From Hydractinia symbiolongicarpus (lineage: Eukaryota; Cnidaria; Hydrozoa; Anthoathecata; Hydractiniidae): a stretch of DNA of 64,000 bases. Of this stretch, positions 27,340 through 37,599 are shown piece by piece (the first letter of the stretch is position 1; the number at the start of each line of letters is the position of its first letter). The notes below the pieces were generated by a model. That model saw nothing but the letters and a program-made list of their open reading frames with translations, was not told the origin of the DNA and ran no database searches. The stretch covers positions 17,336,501 to 17,400,500 of the forward strand of contig NC_079886.1 of the NCBI RefSeq assembly GCF_029227915.1, read 5' to 3'. The position numbers were made by a program, and so were the translations under genes.

Positions 27340-27873
27340 TGGAAAAAGTGTTACTTGCAGGATAGGTTCTGCTTGGAAAAAGTTCAGAGAGTTACTTCCT
27401 TTGTTGACTAGCAGAGTCTTGTCAATTGAGGTAAAAGGTAGGTTGTATGAGGCCTGTGTAAGAAGTGTTATGTTGTATGGCAGTGAGACATGGGCAGTGA
27501 AGCAGGATGATCTTGACTGTTTAGAAAGGGATGATATGAGAATGGTTAGGTGGTTGTGTAACGCCAGTCTGAGAGACAGAAAGAGTTCAGATGAGCTAAG
27601 AAGCAGGCTAAGTATCCGTAGAATTAAAGATGTTATCCAGATAAGAAGATTGAATTGGCTGGGGCACTTGGATATTGATAGTTCCTGGGGCAAAGCCCAG
27701 AGGCAGACCGAGAAAGACTTGGCAGGAGGTTATAAGGACAGAGGAAGTTGAGTTTAGATCTAACACACTCTAGATCAGATTGGAAGAGGGTCATTAATAT
27801 ACCCCGTCCAACCCATGCTAGCATGGAAAATGGATGTTAAGCCGAGAAGGATGATGATGATGATGATGAATAC
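27340..27873 (+). pseudogene. LINE 3' fragment: reverse transcriptase C-terminus plus tail
   Basis: Translation AWKKFRELLPLLTSR, then VRSVMLYGSETWAVK, MRMVRWLCNASLRDRKSS and LNWLGHL. This is the recognisable end of the reverse transcriptase region of a non-LTR retrotransposon. It is followed by the conserved 3' end CCCATGCTAGCATGGAAAAT and a (GAT)n tail at about 27850-27867. The 5' part is missing, as expected of a 5'-truncated copy. Confidence 0.8.
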
Positions 27874-27984
27874 AACATTCGCAACACTTATACATGCATG
27901 TCAGCACTTCAAAACAATGTATCTTTACTTTACACACAAACATAATTGCTTTCTATTGTTATTATTGTGCGCAAGCATTAGATG

Positions 27985-28165
27985 CATTAGATATTGAAAG
28001 TTATTGAAAGAGTAATTGATAAGCTACTTAGAGAAAGAATTGATATATATGTATATATAAGATGCAATTTGGTTTTGTTGCAGGCCATGGCACTACAAAT
28101 GCAATACCAAACAGCTTCAGAAAAAGTATTTAGGAGAAAGAAAAATTCTCTCAATTCTCTGTTAT
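27985..28165 (+). pseudogene. Second LINE fragment: reverse transcriptase core piece
   Basis: Just beyond the (GAT)n tail of the previous LINE. KVIERVIDKLLRERI, then in another frame MQFGFVAGHGTTNAI: the conserved early motifs of the same class of non-LTR reverse transcriptase. The two motifs are in different frames and a stop follows, so it is dead. Confidence 0.7.
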
Positions 28166-28374
28166 TAAATTTTTTTGATGGCTTTGTTTTTAAAATACAG
28201 CAACTTTTAAGCTTCAGCTAAACATTTTCTCCTTTTAAAAAGAAATAGGTGATTTTTAAGTTTCGTGGGGACATTTTCTAGTTATTACAAAACCAATACA
28301 GCGATTTATAACAGTCATAATTTGTTTTCTCAACAGTCACTCATTATCTCAGAATTAAAAACAGCGATTATTTT

Positions 28375-28900
28375 AAAGGATAACTAACGATTGATAACAA
28401 GTTGTGCTTATAATGTTCATTATAGTGTGAATATGTGTTAATTTTTTTATATTTGTGAGCTTCATTTCTCAAAGTATTTAGGGTCAAAGGTTCCATGGTC
28501 GCCACCATGACAGTGTTAGTACATTTTGTTAGTACATTAGTACATTTTGTTCGGTAAAATACTAACTTGTGTGACGTCAGTCTGCAGCAATGTAAACAAA
28601 GACATTATGAATTAACGAAATGTGGGAAAGCTAAACTGTGCCTCTGTTGATTGTCTAGAGTAATTTTATTTATCATGTTTTGAAATAAATATATTCTGCA
28701 GAATAGAATAATGTTTCACCATTATAAATATAGTTTTAGAGTTTTAGACACGAGTCTGTTGAGCGATGCACGCCGTGTCACAAATCAACAAAATATGTAA
28801 GAACCAATTGGGCTTTTGTTCGATAATGATGGCGACCATTAATGTAATTATCGTTTTTGGGGGACAAGATTTGGATATAAAAAAATTTACTAAAAAAATT
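28375..28900 (+). repeat. MITE-family copy, right end lost
   Basis: Starts TTA-AAGGATAACTAACGATTGA and matches 43068-43440 and then 43785-43900 almost throughout (shared TTCGGT(A/G)AA(A/G)TACTAACT and TTATAAATATAGTTTTAGAG blocks). The right inverted repeat seen in the 43-kb copy is absent. A 98-codon ORF starting at 28766 overlaps the repeat and I do not accept it as a gene. Confidence 0.75.
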
Positions 28901-28949
28901 AATGACTTATTGCATTATGAGGCCGTCCATGAAAAATTCTTTGGTTGCC

Positions 28950-30890
28950 ATAACCCGACCGATAGCGTGAAAATGGCACAGACTGAAAAAATTTTGGGTC
29001 GAGAGGACATGAAAATTCTTTTTTGCAGACCTTTTTCACCAACCCGAGTCGATTTTATGTAAATCGCCAACTGAATTTTTTTTTTGCTGTTGTTGCTATG
29101 CTTAAGGTATATTCACCCAAAATATCTTCATTTGTTTACAGATGTCTTGTGCACTACTCAGTCTTTTTCAGGAATATTTGAGTAGGTGTGTGATGATTCG
29201 CACGTGTAAATTAAGTAACGCGTGTGATGTGAAACGTACGTGCAAAGGATGTGCAATGGATGTTATGTGTTCCAAGGATCTTTGTCGCACAATGATTTTG
29301 TAGTAGAAAAGTGGGGATACGTTTTAAATCGTGAACCCCAAACACAATGATCGAGCGTCTACGTATAGCGACTCTCTCAATCTTAACTTCCTTTTTTACA
29401 TGTATGCAATAGTATGCATGACTATACTGTCATTTTCATAAATTAATTGTTTATTTTTCAGGTCATCCAAGCAAATAGGCAAAAATATGCTTCGTTTTCA
29501 AATTTAAAAAAATCTTTATTTACGTGGCTTAAATAAAACTTTAAAATTAATTCAGAAAGTTCACCTACATTTTAACAAAATTTATACAAAAAAAAACTAT
29601 ACCGCACATGGGTTTGAGAACCAAAAAATTTGTGCGAGCGATTTATCTACTAAAATTTTTAAGTAGATAAAATTTGGTGGTGCTTATATTTAGTAGAGAA
29701 TCTACTAAATAAGCACCACCAAAAACACAAAGTTTATGAAGAACGATCGTGTTATTATGAAGAACATGAGCTAAAGAGAACATTAAAGTCGGCCCCTTTC
29801 CTGCATGCTGACACTCTTATGCTCGGCTGGTGCATTACACTGAGACAGAAGACCATTTCGAACCATGCCACAAGTCATTCGGACCTTTATCGTCACAGAT
29901 AGAGAAGAGTGTACACCCACACAAGTTAAATATAACCAGAACATGGGAGAGGTTAGGTGCCCTGTACCTTAATACAGCTTTCGGACGAATGTTCTCGTGA
30001 TGTAATACCAAAGAAAAAACATGTTAAATAAAGTTTTAAAATTATAGCAAATCTGCCAAAACATCATCACGTTTAACTTTGCACTTGTGGTTAATACGTT
30101 TTACGAAATTCATTTTTATTCATTTAAGGCTGGCATTCCTACATCTGCAGAAAAAAAATTTTTTTATAAAAAAAAAAACTTTAAAAAATAATTTCAATCC
30201 GCGCTATGGTACTGACCCGGTCAGGCGACGGCAAACACAAATATTGTAAATCCAGCATTATCACTAACTAAAATAATTCAGGCTACAGAAATACTATGGT
30301 GCTATTCAATTCGTAATTATAATCGAAAAAATTGTGTATTATATTAAAAAGAAGTCTAGAAGTTCTTTCTCCCACACAACACAGCAGGGAATAAGTCAGC
30401 CCTGCCCTCGGTTTTGTGAGGAGAGATGTTCTGCATAGACTCTAACAATTAAGTCTTCTGTACAGTTTTTCTTCATGTTAAACTGTGCTGGTAAATTTTC
30501 CCGACTGTGCAAGAAACTGCACAAGAAAATAAAAAGATCAGGGAATGTATTGTTCAATAACAATAACCTGTGTGTGATGATGTTGAGAATACTTGTGCGA
30601 AATCTATATAATTTGTGTATAGAAAAAAAATTTACCGTACTATGATTTAATTAAAAAAATGTTAATTTTTATCTGAAACAATATTTTTTCTTATATAATA
30701 ATATCATAAATTTTAAGAACATGATATACATACATAGTTCATTCCATAATACACATTGCTTTAATTATTTTTGTTAACCTTAATTAGCGAAAGTAATCAA
30801 CATACCAATTCAAAGAAGACTCACATATTTGCTGCAAGAAATTTTTTTGTTGTTGTGCTAGAGATGAACTTTTGTAGCACTAAAACGTTG
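28950..30890. other. Gene-free stretch
   Basis: Apart from the hairpin at 29673-29723, I find no ORF, exon pair or recognisable repeat. 29790-30000 is somewhat less AT-rich but has no coding frame. Confidence 0.5.
29673..29723. repeat. Near-perfect hairpin, 23-bp stem
   Basis: Arms TTTGGTGGTGCTTA...TTTAGTAGA and TCTACTAAATAAGCACCACC with a 2-base bulge and a GAA loop. It could be a tiny foldback element or a miRNA-like stem; nothing here decides. Confidence 0.8.
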
Positions 30891-31455
30891 TTGTAGTAGT
30901 TAGTGTGAAAACTTTTAAAACAGGACCGTGTAATGCTAAAAAATCGCTATAGTTTGCATGAAAACCATTAAAACGGAACCACAGAGAACTAATATAGTTT
31001 CGTAGTTCACTTGAAAACTGTTAAAGCAGGGTCGTAGAAGGCTGAAATGGTGATGTACTTCGCTTGCAAACTGACAAAACGCTAATGTAGAAGGATAAAA
31101 CATGGTGCTGTAGGTTGCTTGCAAACTGTAAAAATGGTGCTGTGGAAGCCTAATAGAAGGCTACGCTTCGCTTGAAAACTGTGAAAAGAGTACTGTAGAA
31201 GGTTAGTGCATAGTTTGCTTGAAAACTGTCAAAATGGGACCATAAAGGGCTAATACGAAGATGTAGGTTGCTTTAAAAATTATCAAAACAGTACAGCAGA
31301 AGGCTAAAAAAGTGTTAAAAAAACTTGCTTAAAATGATCAAAACAGGGTCATGGAAGGCTAAACTTAAAAGCTGTCAAAACGGTACTGCATATAGAAGGT
31401 TAACATGGCGTCGTAGGTTGCTTGAAAATTATCAAAACGGTACTGCAGGCTGTTG
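30890..31455 (+). repeat. Diverged minisatellite, roughly 55-60 bp unit
   Basis: About ten degenerate tandem copies of a unit resembling AAAACTGTCAAAACGGTACTG-TAGAAGGCTAA...GTAGGTTGCTTG. Anchor words recur in order: CTTGAAAACTGT, CAAAACGGTACTG, AGAAGG(C/T)TAA and GTAGGTTGCTT. Copies differ by substitutions and small indels, so the array is old. Confidence 0.8.
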
Positions 31456-32390
31456 GAGTGAAAAGGGATTTTTCCAGCTGAAAATACTTCCATCCACAAA
31501 CACCTGTTATTAAACTTCTACTGGAAAATTTATTATTTTATAATCTTTCATGTAATGTTTTGTTGAAAAGAAAAGTATAGAATAACATGTTGAAAAAAGA
31601 CAGTGTTCGTTTTAAAACACTCTAATACTCTAAAACACTTTAATAAAAATAGTTTCGCTCACCCTTTATTGTATTCTCTATCGTAGTTAACAAGCTGTTA
31701 AATTTTATTACTTAGGGCTAATACCAAGGCTTTTTTTAATTTCAATAAGTTTTAACAATGAAACTTGCAGTTAAGAGAAAATAATTACTGCATTTTTTTA
31801 CCACAAAGCTTTTGGCAAAGCACTTTTATTTGCTCTGGTTGTAAAGCAACAACAAAGATGACCACAAATTATGTATAAAAGTTAAACTTTTAATTTAATA
31901 ATAAAGAATTTCTCTTGTTTCACCATGTTAACTAGACTCTTCAGACATCTCTCGTGGAAACACCTGTGTGTCTTGTGGAAAGGCTCATTAAGTAGCATAT
32001 ATGCAAGATGAACCACAACAACATATAGATAAAAGGTCAAAACAGAACCGTCTCAAATTGTCCCCCACCAAACAATGTTGCATTCAGGATTAGGTAAAGT
32101 GGGATAAAACAAAACTTATTTTGTATTTGTCGTCTTCTTCCTATTAATGGTCAGTCCTTCTGAACTACTTTTGGCAAAGATTGTAGGTGGGTGCTAGTTA
32201 CATATATAGCTATATATATAGCTAGCGACCACGGAATATATGCTAACTAGCTAGCTAGATATACCAATAAAGTTTCGTCCAGTAATTGCTATAACTTTTA
32301 AAAAAATAACTGTACCTGCAAGCTCAAACTTTGATAAAAAAGACAACGATATCTTTAGAAAACTTGTTTGGCTGGTTTAAAAACAACAAA

Positions 32391-32487
32391 ATGCCAAGAA
32401 TCAGACAAAAAAGCCAGCTGTTAGGAAAAGCGTTGGACTTCCCGGAATTACCCTTTCGATGGAACAAGCCTATCGAAAATGATATAG
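32391..32487 (+). CDS. Possible orphan first exon (weak)
   Basis: ATG with A at -3, 32 codons (MPRIRQKSQLLGKALDFPEL and on), then a plausible donor ATATAG|gtagcc. No downstream exon could be paired with it and I do not recognise the product. It may be chance. Confidence 0.2.
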
Positions 32488-34522
32488 GTAGCCTGTTGCT
32501 TTAGCCTCGATTGTGACACGTTCTGCCCAATGAAAGCACAGAGTCGAAAGTGAATAATTAAATTCAGTAATAATTAAACGCTAATTCATGATAGTCTTTT
32601 CTCAGAAATATCAACTCTACCACCCGGGGTAGCTTTACATCCCCGTGTCTCAAACCTGGATTCCAGGGCCACAGTTTTTCAAAAGGTGTATAAAATACAT
32701 CGTCCGCAAATACATCATAATATATCATAATAAACGTATAATACACTGTGTTTACAATTGAGCACTTGTTCAAAGTCAAAGGAGGTGAAAGCGCAAAGCA
32801 GTTTAAAAAAAACACAAAAATGTTTAATTCATTTCTCAACCTAGATCCAGGGCCTGTAGGGTTTTTTGATATGAGGATCAAATAAAAAAACGCTACAGGT
32901 CCTGGGATCGGGGGTTATATTTATTTGTTTTTATCTGTTGTTAACACTCATATACTTACCATATACCACTGGGCATCTTTTCTGACATCGGGCCGCGGTA
33001 CTTATTGTTTATCCCTTTTCAGGGCAACCTTGTCCCCAGGACTATAGCTTTAACTGCGCAGTCAAAGTAACAGGGTTAGGGGGGGGGGGGGTCAATGCAA
33101 GCGCCCTTCGATGAAAAAAAGAAAACAAGAGGCGTTGTTGAAGAATGTGAATGCAATTGCAGCGGTTAAGGCGGAAGAGGGCGTTCTTTTCCGCACCTTT
33201 CCCTAGCTCGTCCACACCGTCTCGTGGGCCCTCGTGTGTCATTACATCAAAGGAAAAAATGTCCTGGAAACCAGGTTCTACCCAATATAAAAAAGCGAAT
33301 AGGGTCTCTTGGGACGAGGTTGGCCAATTTTAAAAAATGAAAAGTACATGACTTTTCGTAATTCCATACCAAATAGTAATTTTTAAAATTCAGGATAAAC
33401 AAGTTAGCTTAGGGGTTACTATGGAAATATAAGGGGTTGTTTCAAGGGGTATGTTGATTTTAAAAGAGGAAATAGACTACGGTGGATGGTTGATCAACAA
33501 GTTGTGACTATAAGGAAGTAGTTCATGAAACATGACACTAGTTACCTCTGAGGTTTTAATTTTTTAAATATCCGTATGTGTATTTTATGCTGACTGCAAA
33601 ATTTATGCTGACCCTTTAAAAAAACAAAACAAAACATGTTGTTGTTTTTGACGTTACGTGACATTTAGAAAGACATTTTAATAAAATGGATTAAAGGGGT
33701 TTCGAAACTATTCAATATGGTCAGCCCTAGCACATTCCGAAGAATGGCGTGTAATAAACGGACCCCTGAAGAGGTCAGCGTGCAAGAAATTATACACATA
33801 TAACCTAGACGTCGAGATGACCTGTTTATGAATAATTACTTTTTTAATGAATGAACTTTTTTAATGAATAATTACTTTTTTAAGATGAATTTGATACGTT
33901 TTTATTTTTATTTTTTTAAAAAAACAAAATTCCTTAACGGTCTGTAAAATATTTTAAATATCAGTAAATCGAAATTTTGTTTTAACGAGGAAACAGAGAC
34001 AACACGAGGAGCTGTATTTTTTTAAAACATGCTATGTTACTAGCCTAAAGAAGGTAATTAATACCTCTAAAAAGATTCTAAAGTCATTGTTGTTGCTTTG
34101 ACTGGCTTTATGTGCAATAAACTTGTATGCTTCTAATTTCGAAGGATAAAGTTAGAAAAGTTTAAAGTTTAATTTATTAAAAAGTTTATTTTAAAAACAG
34201 GGTAAGTGCTCACCCTCGTCCCCAGGGTTTTTTGTATTTTTGATATGAGAGTTTCACGAAACCAATTCGCCGACGCAATGTATTTTAGCATGCTTAACTT
34301 CGTTCTTTTTAAATTTTCTTTCTAGACATTCGCTTCGCCGAAAAATAGAAACAGCTCCTACTTTTGTACACATTAATCAATCAGAACGCAATCATCAGTA
34401 GAAAAACTTAGTACTGGAAAGAATTAGATATCTGCTTTGAAATACATATCTACAAAAGAGTGCTTACATTCAGCATTTTAATTTCGCGCCACTTTTTTTT
34501 ACTTGTGGAAATCAAAAAAAAT

Positions 34523-34592
34523 ATTTTGCAGTTAATTGGTCACCATTTTCCATTCTTGTGAATGGCAAATGGCGACCAATTAACTGCAAAAT
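34523..34592. repeat. Hairpin with 26-bp arms
   Basis: Arms 34523-34548 and 34567-34592 (starting ATTTTGCAGTTAATTGGTC) with a single mismatch and an 18-base loop that itself holds a short CCATT/AATGG pairing. Likely a small foldback element. Confidence 0.8.
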
Positions 34593-35059
34593 AGTCGACT
34601 CGTAGAAGTCCGCCTTAAGGTATCCTGACCAACCCTTCGTACCTTTTAAGTACAAGTCGATAAATAGCATCATGTCTGTCTCATCATAATGTCCCATGAA
34701 ATTTTAACAAGTAGAAATCGTCTGCATAAATATCAAAAGTAAGCACTACAAAAAATAATAGCATCACATTATTACTGCATAGATACTTCCTAATTTCACG
34801 GTATACGAGAAAAAGGTGCTATTCGTCAGTTGATGTAGTTACTGCGACATACAAACGAAACACTGCTGCACCATTTTTGTCTGATTATTAAGAATTTCCA
34901 TTTTTACCAACCTTATCTACAGGACATCTTGTATCTTATCTGATATCGAGACGGCGAGTTCATATCACCGTCTCGATAATTGAAGAGACAGTAGGCACTG
35001 GGAACGAGGTTGCATTTTCCAAATTTTTCCAATCAGAAACACCAATTTTGTTAACATGG

Positions 35060-35228
35060 GCGCCGGGCGCTCATACATATCCCCGACCGGTTCAAAACGC
35101 AAGATATGTTCAACGGGCTTGTTGAAAAAGATCCCTATCTATTGAAGCACGTGCCGAATCAATTCAACACCCAAGACATGTGCAACAAACCCGTTGAAAA
35201 GAACCCTAAGGTACACAAATATGTGTAA
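35060..35228 (+). pseudogene. Remnant of a TQDM-type ~35-residue repeat protein
   Basis: An open stretch ending in TAA at 35226 encodes two successive repeats, IPDRFKTQDMFNGLVEKDP and VPNQFNTQDMCNKPVEKNP, about 26-35 residues apart. I recognise this as resembling the KTQ(E/D)MC(D/N)KAVEK repeats of uncharacterised proteins; the resemblance is from memory and no function is known to me. No start codon is visible, so it is a fragment. It is the left edge of the compact island at 35.06-38.66 kb. Confidence 0.55.
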
Positions 35229-35284
35229 TATATAATAATAAAATGTGCATTAACTGTCAATATAGCTTAAAAAGTATTTTATTC

Positions 35285-35419
35285 ATGACCTTCTTGACCG
35301 CCATTGGTCTCTCCCTACCACTTATAACCCTGGCATGCGTACAGGAGGAGAGGGAGGGGTCAAATGAGCGGAGGATTAAGGACTTTGAGGACCGCCTTGA
35401 TGTCATAACAAATGAATGA
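35285..35419 (+). CDS. Small membrane protein, 44 residues (island ORF 1)
   Basis: MTFLTAIGLSLPLITLACVQ followed by a charged tail (EEREGSNERRIKDFEDR). One hydrophobic segment at residues 2-18 suggests a single-pass membrane or signal-anchored protein. Its TGA overlaps the ATG of the next ORF by 8 bases (ATGAATGA), which argues that both are real and co-transcribed. Intronless; function unknown. Confidence 0.5.
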   Translation: MTFLTAIGLSLPLITLACVQEEREGSNERRIKDFEDRLDVITNE

Positions 35420-35621
35420 GCATTGTAACGACTGTGAACGTATATTGGATGAGTATGATAGATGTACCTGCGGGCGTAGGTTTGTGGTAAGTGGTAAAAT
35501 GTTACATTGGTACTGCTACCATGAACGTATCACATATAACGGGGGAGGCTGCGTATGTACAATGACACGCAATTCTCTGCAGTCGTTCGAAATATACAAT
35601 AAAGAAGATGCTACAATTTGA
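35412..35621 (+). CDS. Cys-rich putative zinc-binding protein, 69 residues (island ORF 2)
   Basis: Cysteines are arranged CNDC near the start, CTC at about residues 18-20, a single C in WYCYH and CVC near residue 48. This pattern suits one or two small zinc-binding folds. Overlaps ORF 1 by 8 bases and ORF 3 by 14 bases. The frame is intact. I do not recognise the family; a transcriptional or nucleic-acid-binding role would be a guess. Confidence 0.6.
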   Translation: MNEHCNDCERILDEYDRCTCGRRFVVSGKMLHWYCYHERITYNGGGCVCTMTRNSLQSFEIYNKEDATI

Positions 35622-36186
35622 AAATGCGCTTGTCAATCCGAAATTATTCTACAATTTTGCCGCTACGTTTACAGATATTAATAATATCAACGTGGAATAC
35701 CTAACGGCATCAGATGCCATTCCTGCTAACGGAGGTAAGGACAAACAATATATAGTAGGGTACCATACACAAGATCTCGTGGTTGCCTTGACGGCGACAA
35801 CGCCGAAAATCTGGTCCGCACATGGGGTGACAAGGTATAACGCCAATGCAGTACCGGCAATGAGCCTTGATTTTGAGGAATACCCCGATTGGGTTGTAAA
35901 GTATCGAAAAATATGGCAAAAAATTGAAGATCTAATATCCTAGGAATTGACGACAGAGCCTGTTAAAAAAGACCGTTATGTGAATGCTAAACTCCAATAT
36001 TACAAGGATACAATTACCACCAAGTTCCAGGGTATGTCGGTACCCTGCGATGAGCCTTGTCAAGTCAGTGAAATTCTGGGTATTTCATCGGTATACATTC
36101 AAGGCGAAAACCACTACCCCCAGCTACATATCACGGAATGCTGATACGAAGACTTCAAAAAGGAATGGTTGTTAAGTGAGGATTAA
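35608..36186 (+). pseudogene. Island ORF 3, 192 codons with two in-frame stops
   Basis: Starts MLQFENALVNPKLFYN, 14 bases inside ORF 2. The same frame runs to TAA at 36184-36186 but is interrupted by TAG at 35941-35943 and TGA at 36142-36144. Sequence on both sides of each stop looks coding (YPDWVVKYRKIWQKIED before the first; VKKDRYVNAKLQYYKDT after it), and there is no frameshift. Either it is a recently decayed gene or the stops are read through; decay is simpler because neighbours are also broken. Soluble, mixed composition, no motif recognised. Confidence 0.65.
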
Positions 36187-36193
36187 AAAACCA

Positions 36194-36230
36194 TATATTT
36201 TATAGGGTCCGTATGACCCTATAAAATATA
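36194..36230. terminator. Perfect 16-bp-stem hairpin between convergent island genes
   Basis: TATATTTTATAGGGTC, loop CGTAT, then the exact complement. It sits 8 bases after the stop of rightward ORF 3 and about 70 bases before the end of leftward ORF 4, so it is placed like a bidirectional terminator or 3'-end element. The function is inferred from position and symmetry only. Confidence 0.6.
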
Positions 36231-36302
36231 ATACAAATTAAGGGTTGTAAACAGGAGGTGTCTCTACATAGTGCTTGCATACTGCACAGACTGAAGTTTT
36301 TT

Positions 36303-36905
36303 TTAAATTTCGTCTTTCCCCTCTTTCCAGCTTTTAGCAACCAACTGGGCTCTCTCCTGTTCGTTGATGGCATTCACGATCCTGTTAAAGCGCTGCCGTA
36401 TTTGCTCCTTAAGCAGCATATACCTCTCCTTTTCTCTACTGATCAAGCTGTACTCGTGGTCACTGATAATGCCGTTTTTCATTGCCTTGCTGATCAGATT
36501 TACAATCGAGTTTAGTTTCGCCTCCGCGAGTAGCCTTATACTATCATGTTTTTTGGACTTAACACGCAACCATTAAGAGGCGTTCCGGAGACCGGCCTGC
36601 CCTATTCCGGCGGCAATCGCAAGTCCCCCATGGCACAAGCTAGGGGTATCCCCAAACCTGAGGCCATGGCTCCAATCCTAATCCCTGACGTAATCACACT
36701 TTCGCCAAGCATACCAAGGTTGCGAAAGCGTACCCACGTATTGCGCATTTTAAATTTTCTTCCAAGTCTGCTCCTTTATTTCATCCCGGAGATATTGTTC
36801 AATTTCCTCGATTTTCCCGAGTCTGAAGACCTGTCCCTCATCCTGATCAGAGCCTTGCGCAGGTGCACTCGGTAAATTTTGGTACAGCTTAAATATATCG
36901 CTCAT
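36303..36905 (-). pseudogene. Island ORF 4, broken membrane-type protein
   Basis: The ATG at 36903-36905 overlaps the TGA of ORF 5 by 4 bases (ATGA). The N-terminal frame (MSDIFKLYQNLPSAPAQ; later FRLGKIEEIEQYL) stops near 36750. A middle frame gives a small-residue hydrophobic stretch (GIRIGAMASGLGIPLACAMG), and a third frame gives a charged helical C-terminus (KKHDSIRLLAEAKLNSI) to 36303. At least two frameshifts are needed. The overall plan, short N-tail, Gly/Ala-rich membrane segment and coiled C-terminus, resembles uncharacterised membrane proteins I associate with viral or transposon gene blocks in cnidarian genomes (from memory). Confidence 0.6.
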
Positions 36906-37552
36906 TTATTCGATGAGAATGCACATCGTAAGGCCGCTGAACGTAACATTTTTTCATGGTGGAAGACGTCTGGTAAAAGGAACTCCAAACGGTCCGTGGA
37001 GCCTTTTAGTGGAAGGTATACAGGGGTATCAAAAGTCCAGGTCAACATATCCCCCCAGGCGTTCAATTCTTTGGTGGAAAGCAGGGCCAGAACCTTTAAT
37101 TTTTTGCCATCCAATAGACAGTCGTCTCCATCCAATTGTGGACAAATAAGTCTCAATTTCTGATATGTATCGGTCCTGTATAAACTGTCGTAGTTACCCT
37201 TCATATAATACTTTTTTGCAGGGTCATAGGGTAGGCCTAGGAGCTCCTGAAATGGTTGATGAATCACCACCGAGTACCCCTCGTTGACACGGAGCCTACA
37301 GTAGCCATTTTTCAATAAGAAAAGCTTGATCTTGTCCTCTGCCTGGCTGTTGACAGCAGCCGCGATATCCTCAATCCTATACAAACCATTCACAATAGAA
37401 ATGCATCCTCTGATCAGGTCCCTGATACTGATCGATTTCAAGTCAATGCGAGTGTCCTGTCCCAGGTAGTCATCGAAAATCGTAGGTTTATCGATATCAG
37501 TGATGTACAGTTGTTTTATTCCCTTTCTTTTAACAAGAAAAGGAATGAACAT
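36902..37552 (-). CDS. Island ORF 5, intact 216-residue protein of unknown function
   Basis: The only long intact frame in the island. It starts MFIPFLVKRKGIKQLYITDID. Later segments include RDLIRGCISIVNGLYRIEDI, YDPAKKYYMKGNYDSLYRT and LLSTKELNAWGDMLTWTFD. It is mostly soluble alpha/beta-looking with no signal peptide or membrane helix, and has no catalytic motif I can name. It is divergent from ORF 6 across only 47 bases (37553-37599) and overlaps ORF 4 by ATGA. Base composition is visibly less AT-rich than the surrounding DNA, in line with a foreign origin. Confidence 0.7.
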   Translation of the reverse strand: MFIPFLVKRKGIKQLYITDIDKPTIFDDYLGQDTRIDLKSISIRDLIRGCISIVNGLYRIEDIAAAVNSQAEDKIKLFLLKNGYCRLRVNEGYSVVIHQPFQELLGLPYDPAKKYYMKGNYDSLYRTDTYQKLRLICPQLDGDDCLLDGKKLKVLALLSTKELNAWGDMLTWTFDTPVYLPLKGSTDRLEFLLPDVFHHEKMLRSAALRCAFSSNK

Positions 37553-37599
37553 TTACCAATACAATCACTCGGCAAAGTATAAAAGTAACAGAGGGGAGA
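37553..37599. promoter_or_regulatory. 47-bp divergent spacer between island ORFs 5 and 6
   Basis: Only 47 bases separate two divergent starts, so it must contain, or be close to, any start signals for both if they are autonomous genes. It contains AAGTATAAAAGTAAC, a TATA-like word for the rightward gene. Confidence 0.4.

Larger units (their letters stand above)
31456..35059. other. Largely gene-free region with foldback repeats
   Basis: No supported gene. It contains an imperfect foldback at about 32846-32910 (arms around CCAGGGCCTGTAG and CTACAGGTCCTGG), a poly-G run near 33080-33090, a 26-bp-arm hairpin at 34523-34592 and a short inverted repeat at 34943-34976. One possible first exon at 32391-32487 is listed separately. 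Confidence 0.5.

Noticed and set aside
28766-29062. 98-codon ORF
   Set aside because: Overlaps a dispersed MITE-family repeat whose other copy does not keep the frame.
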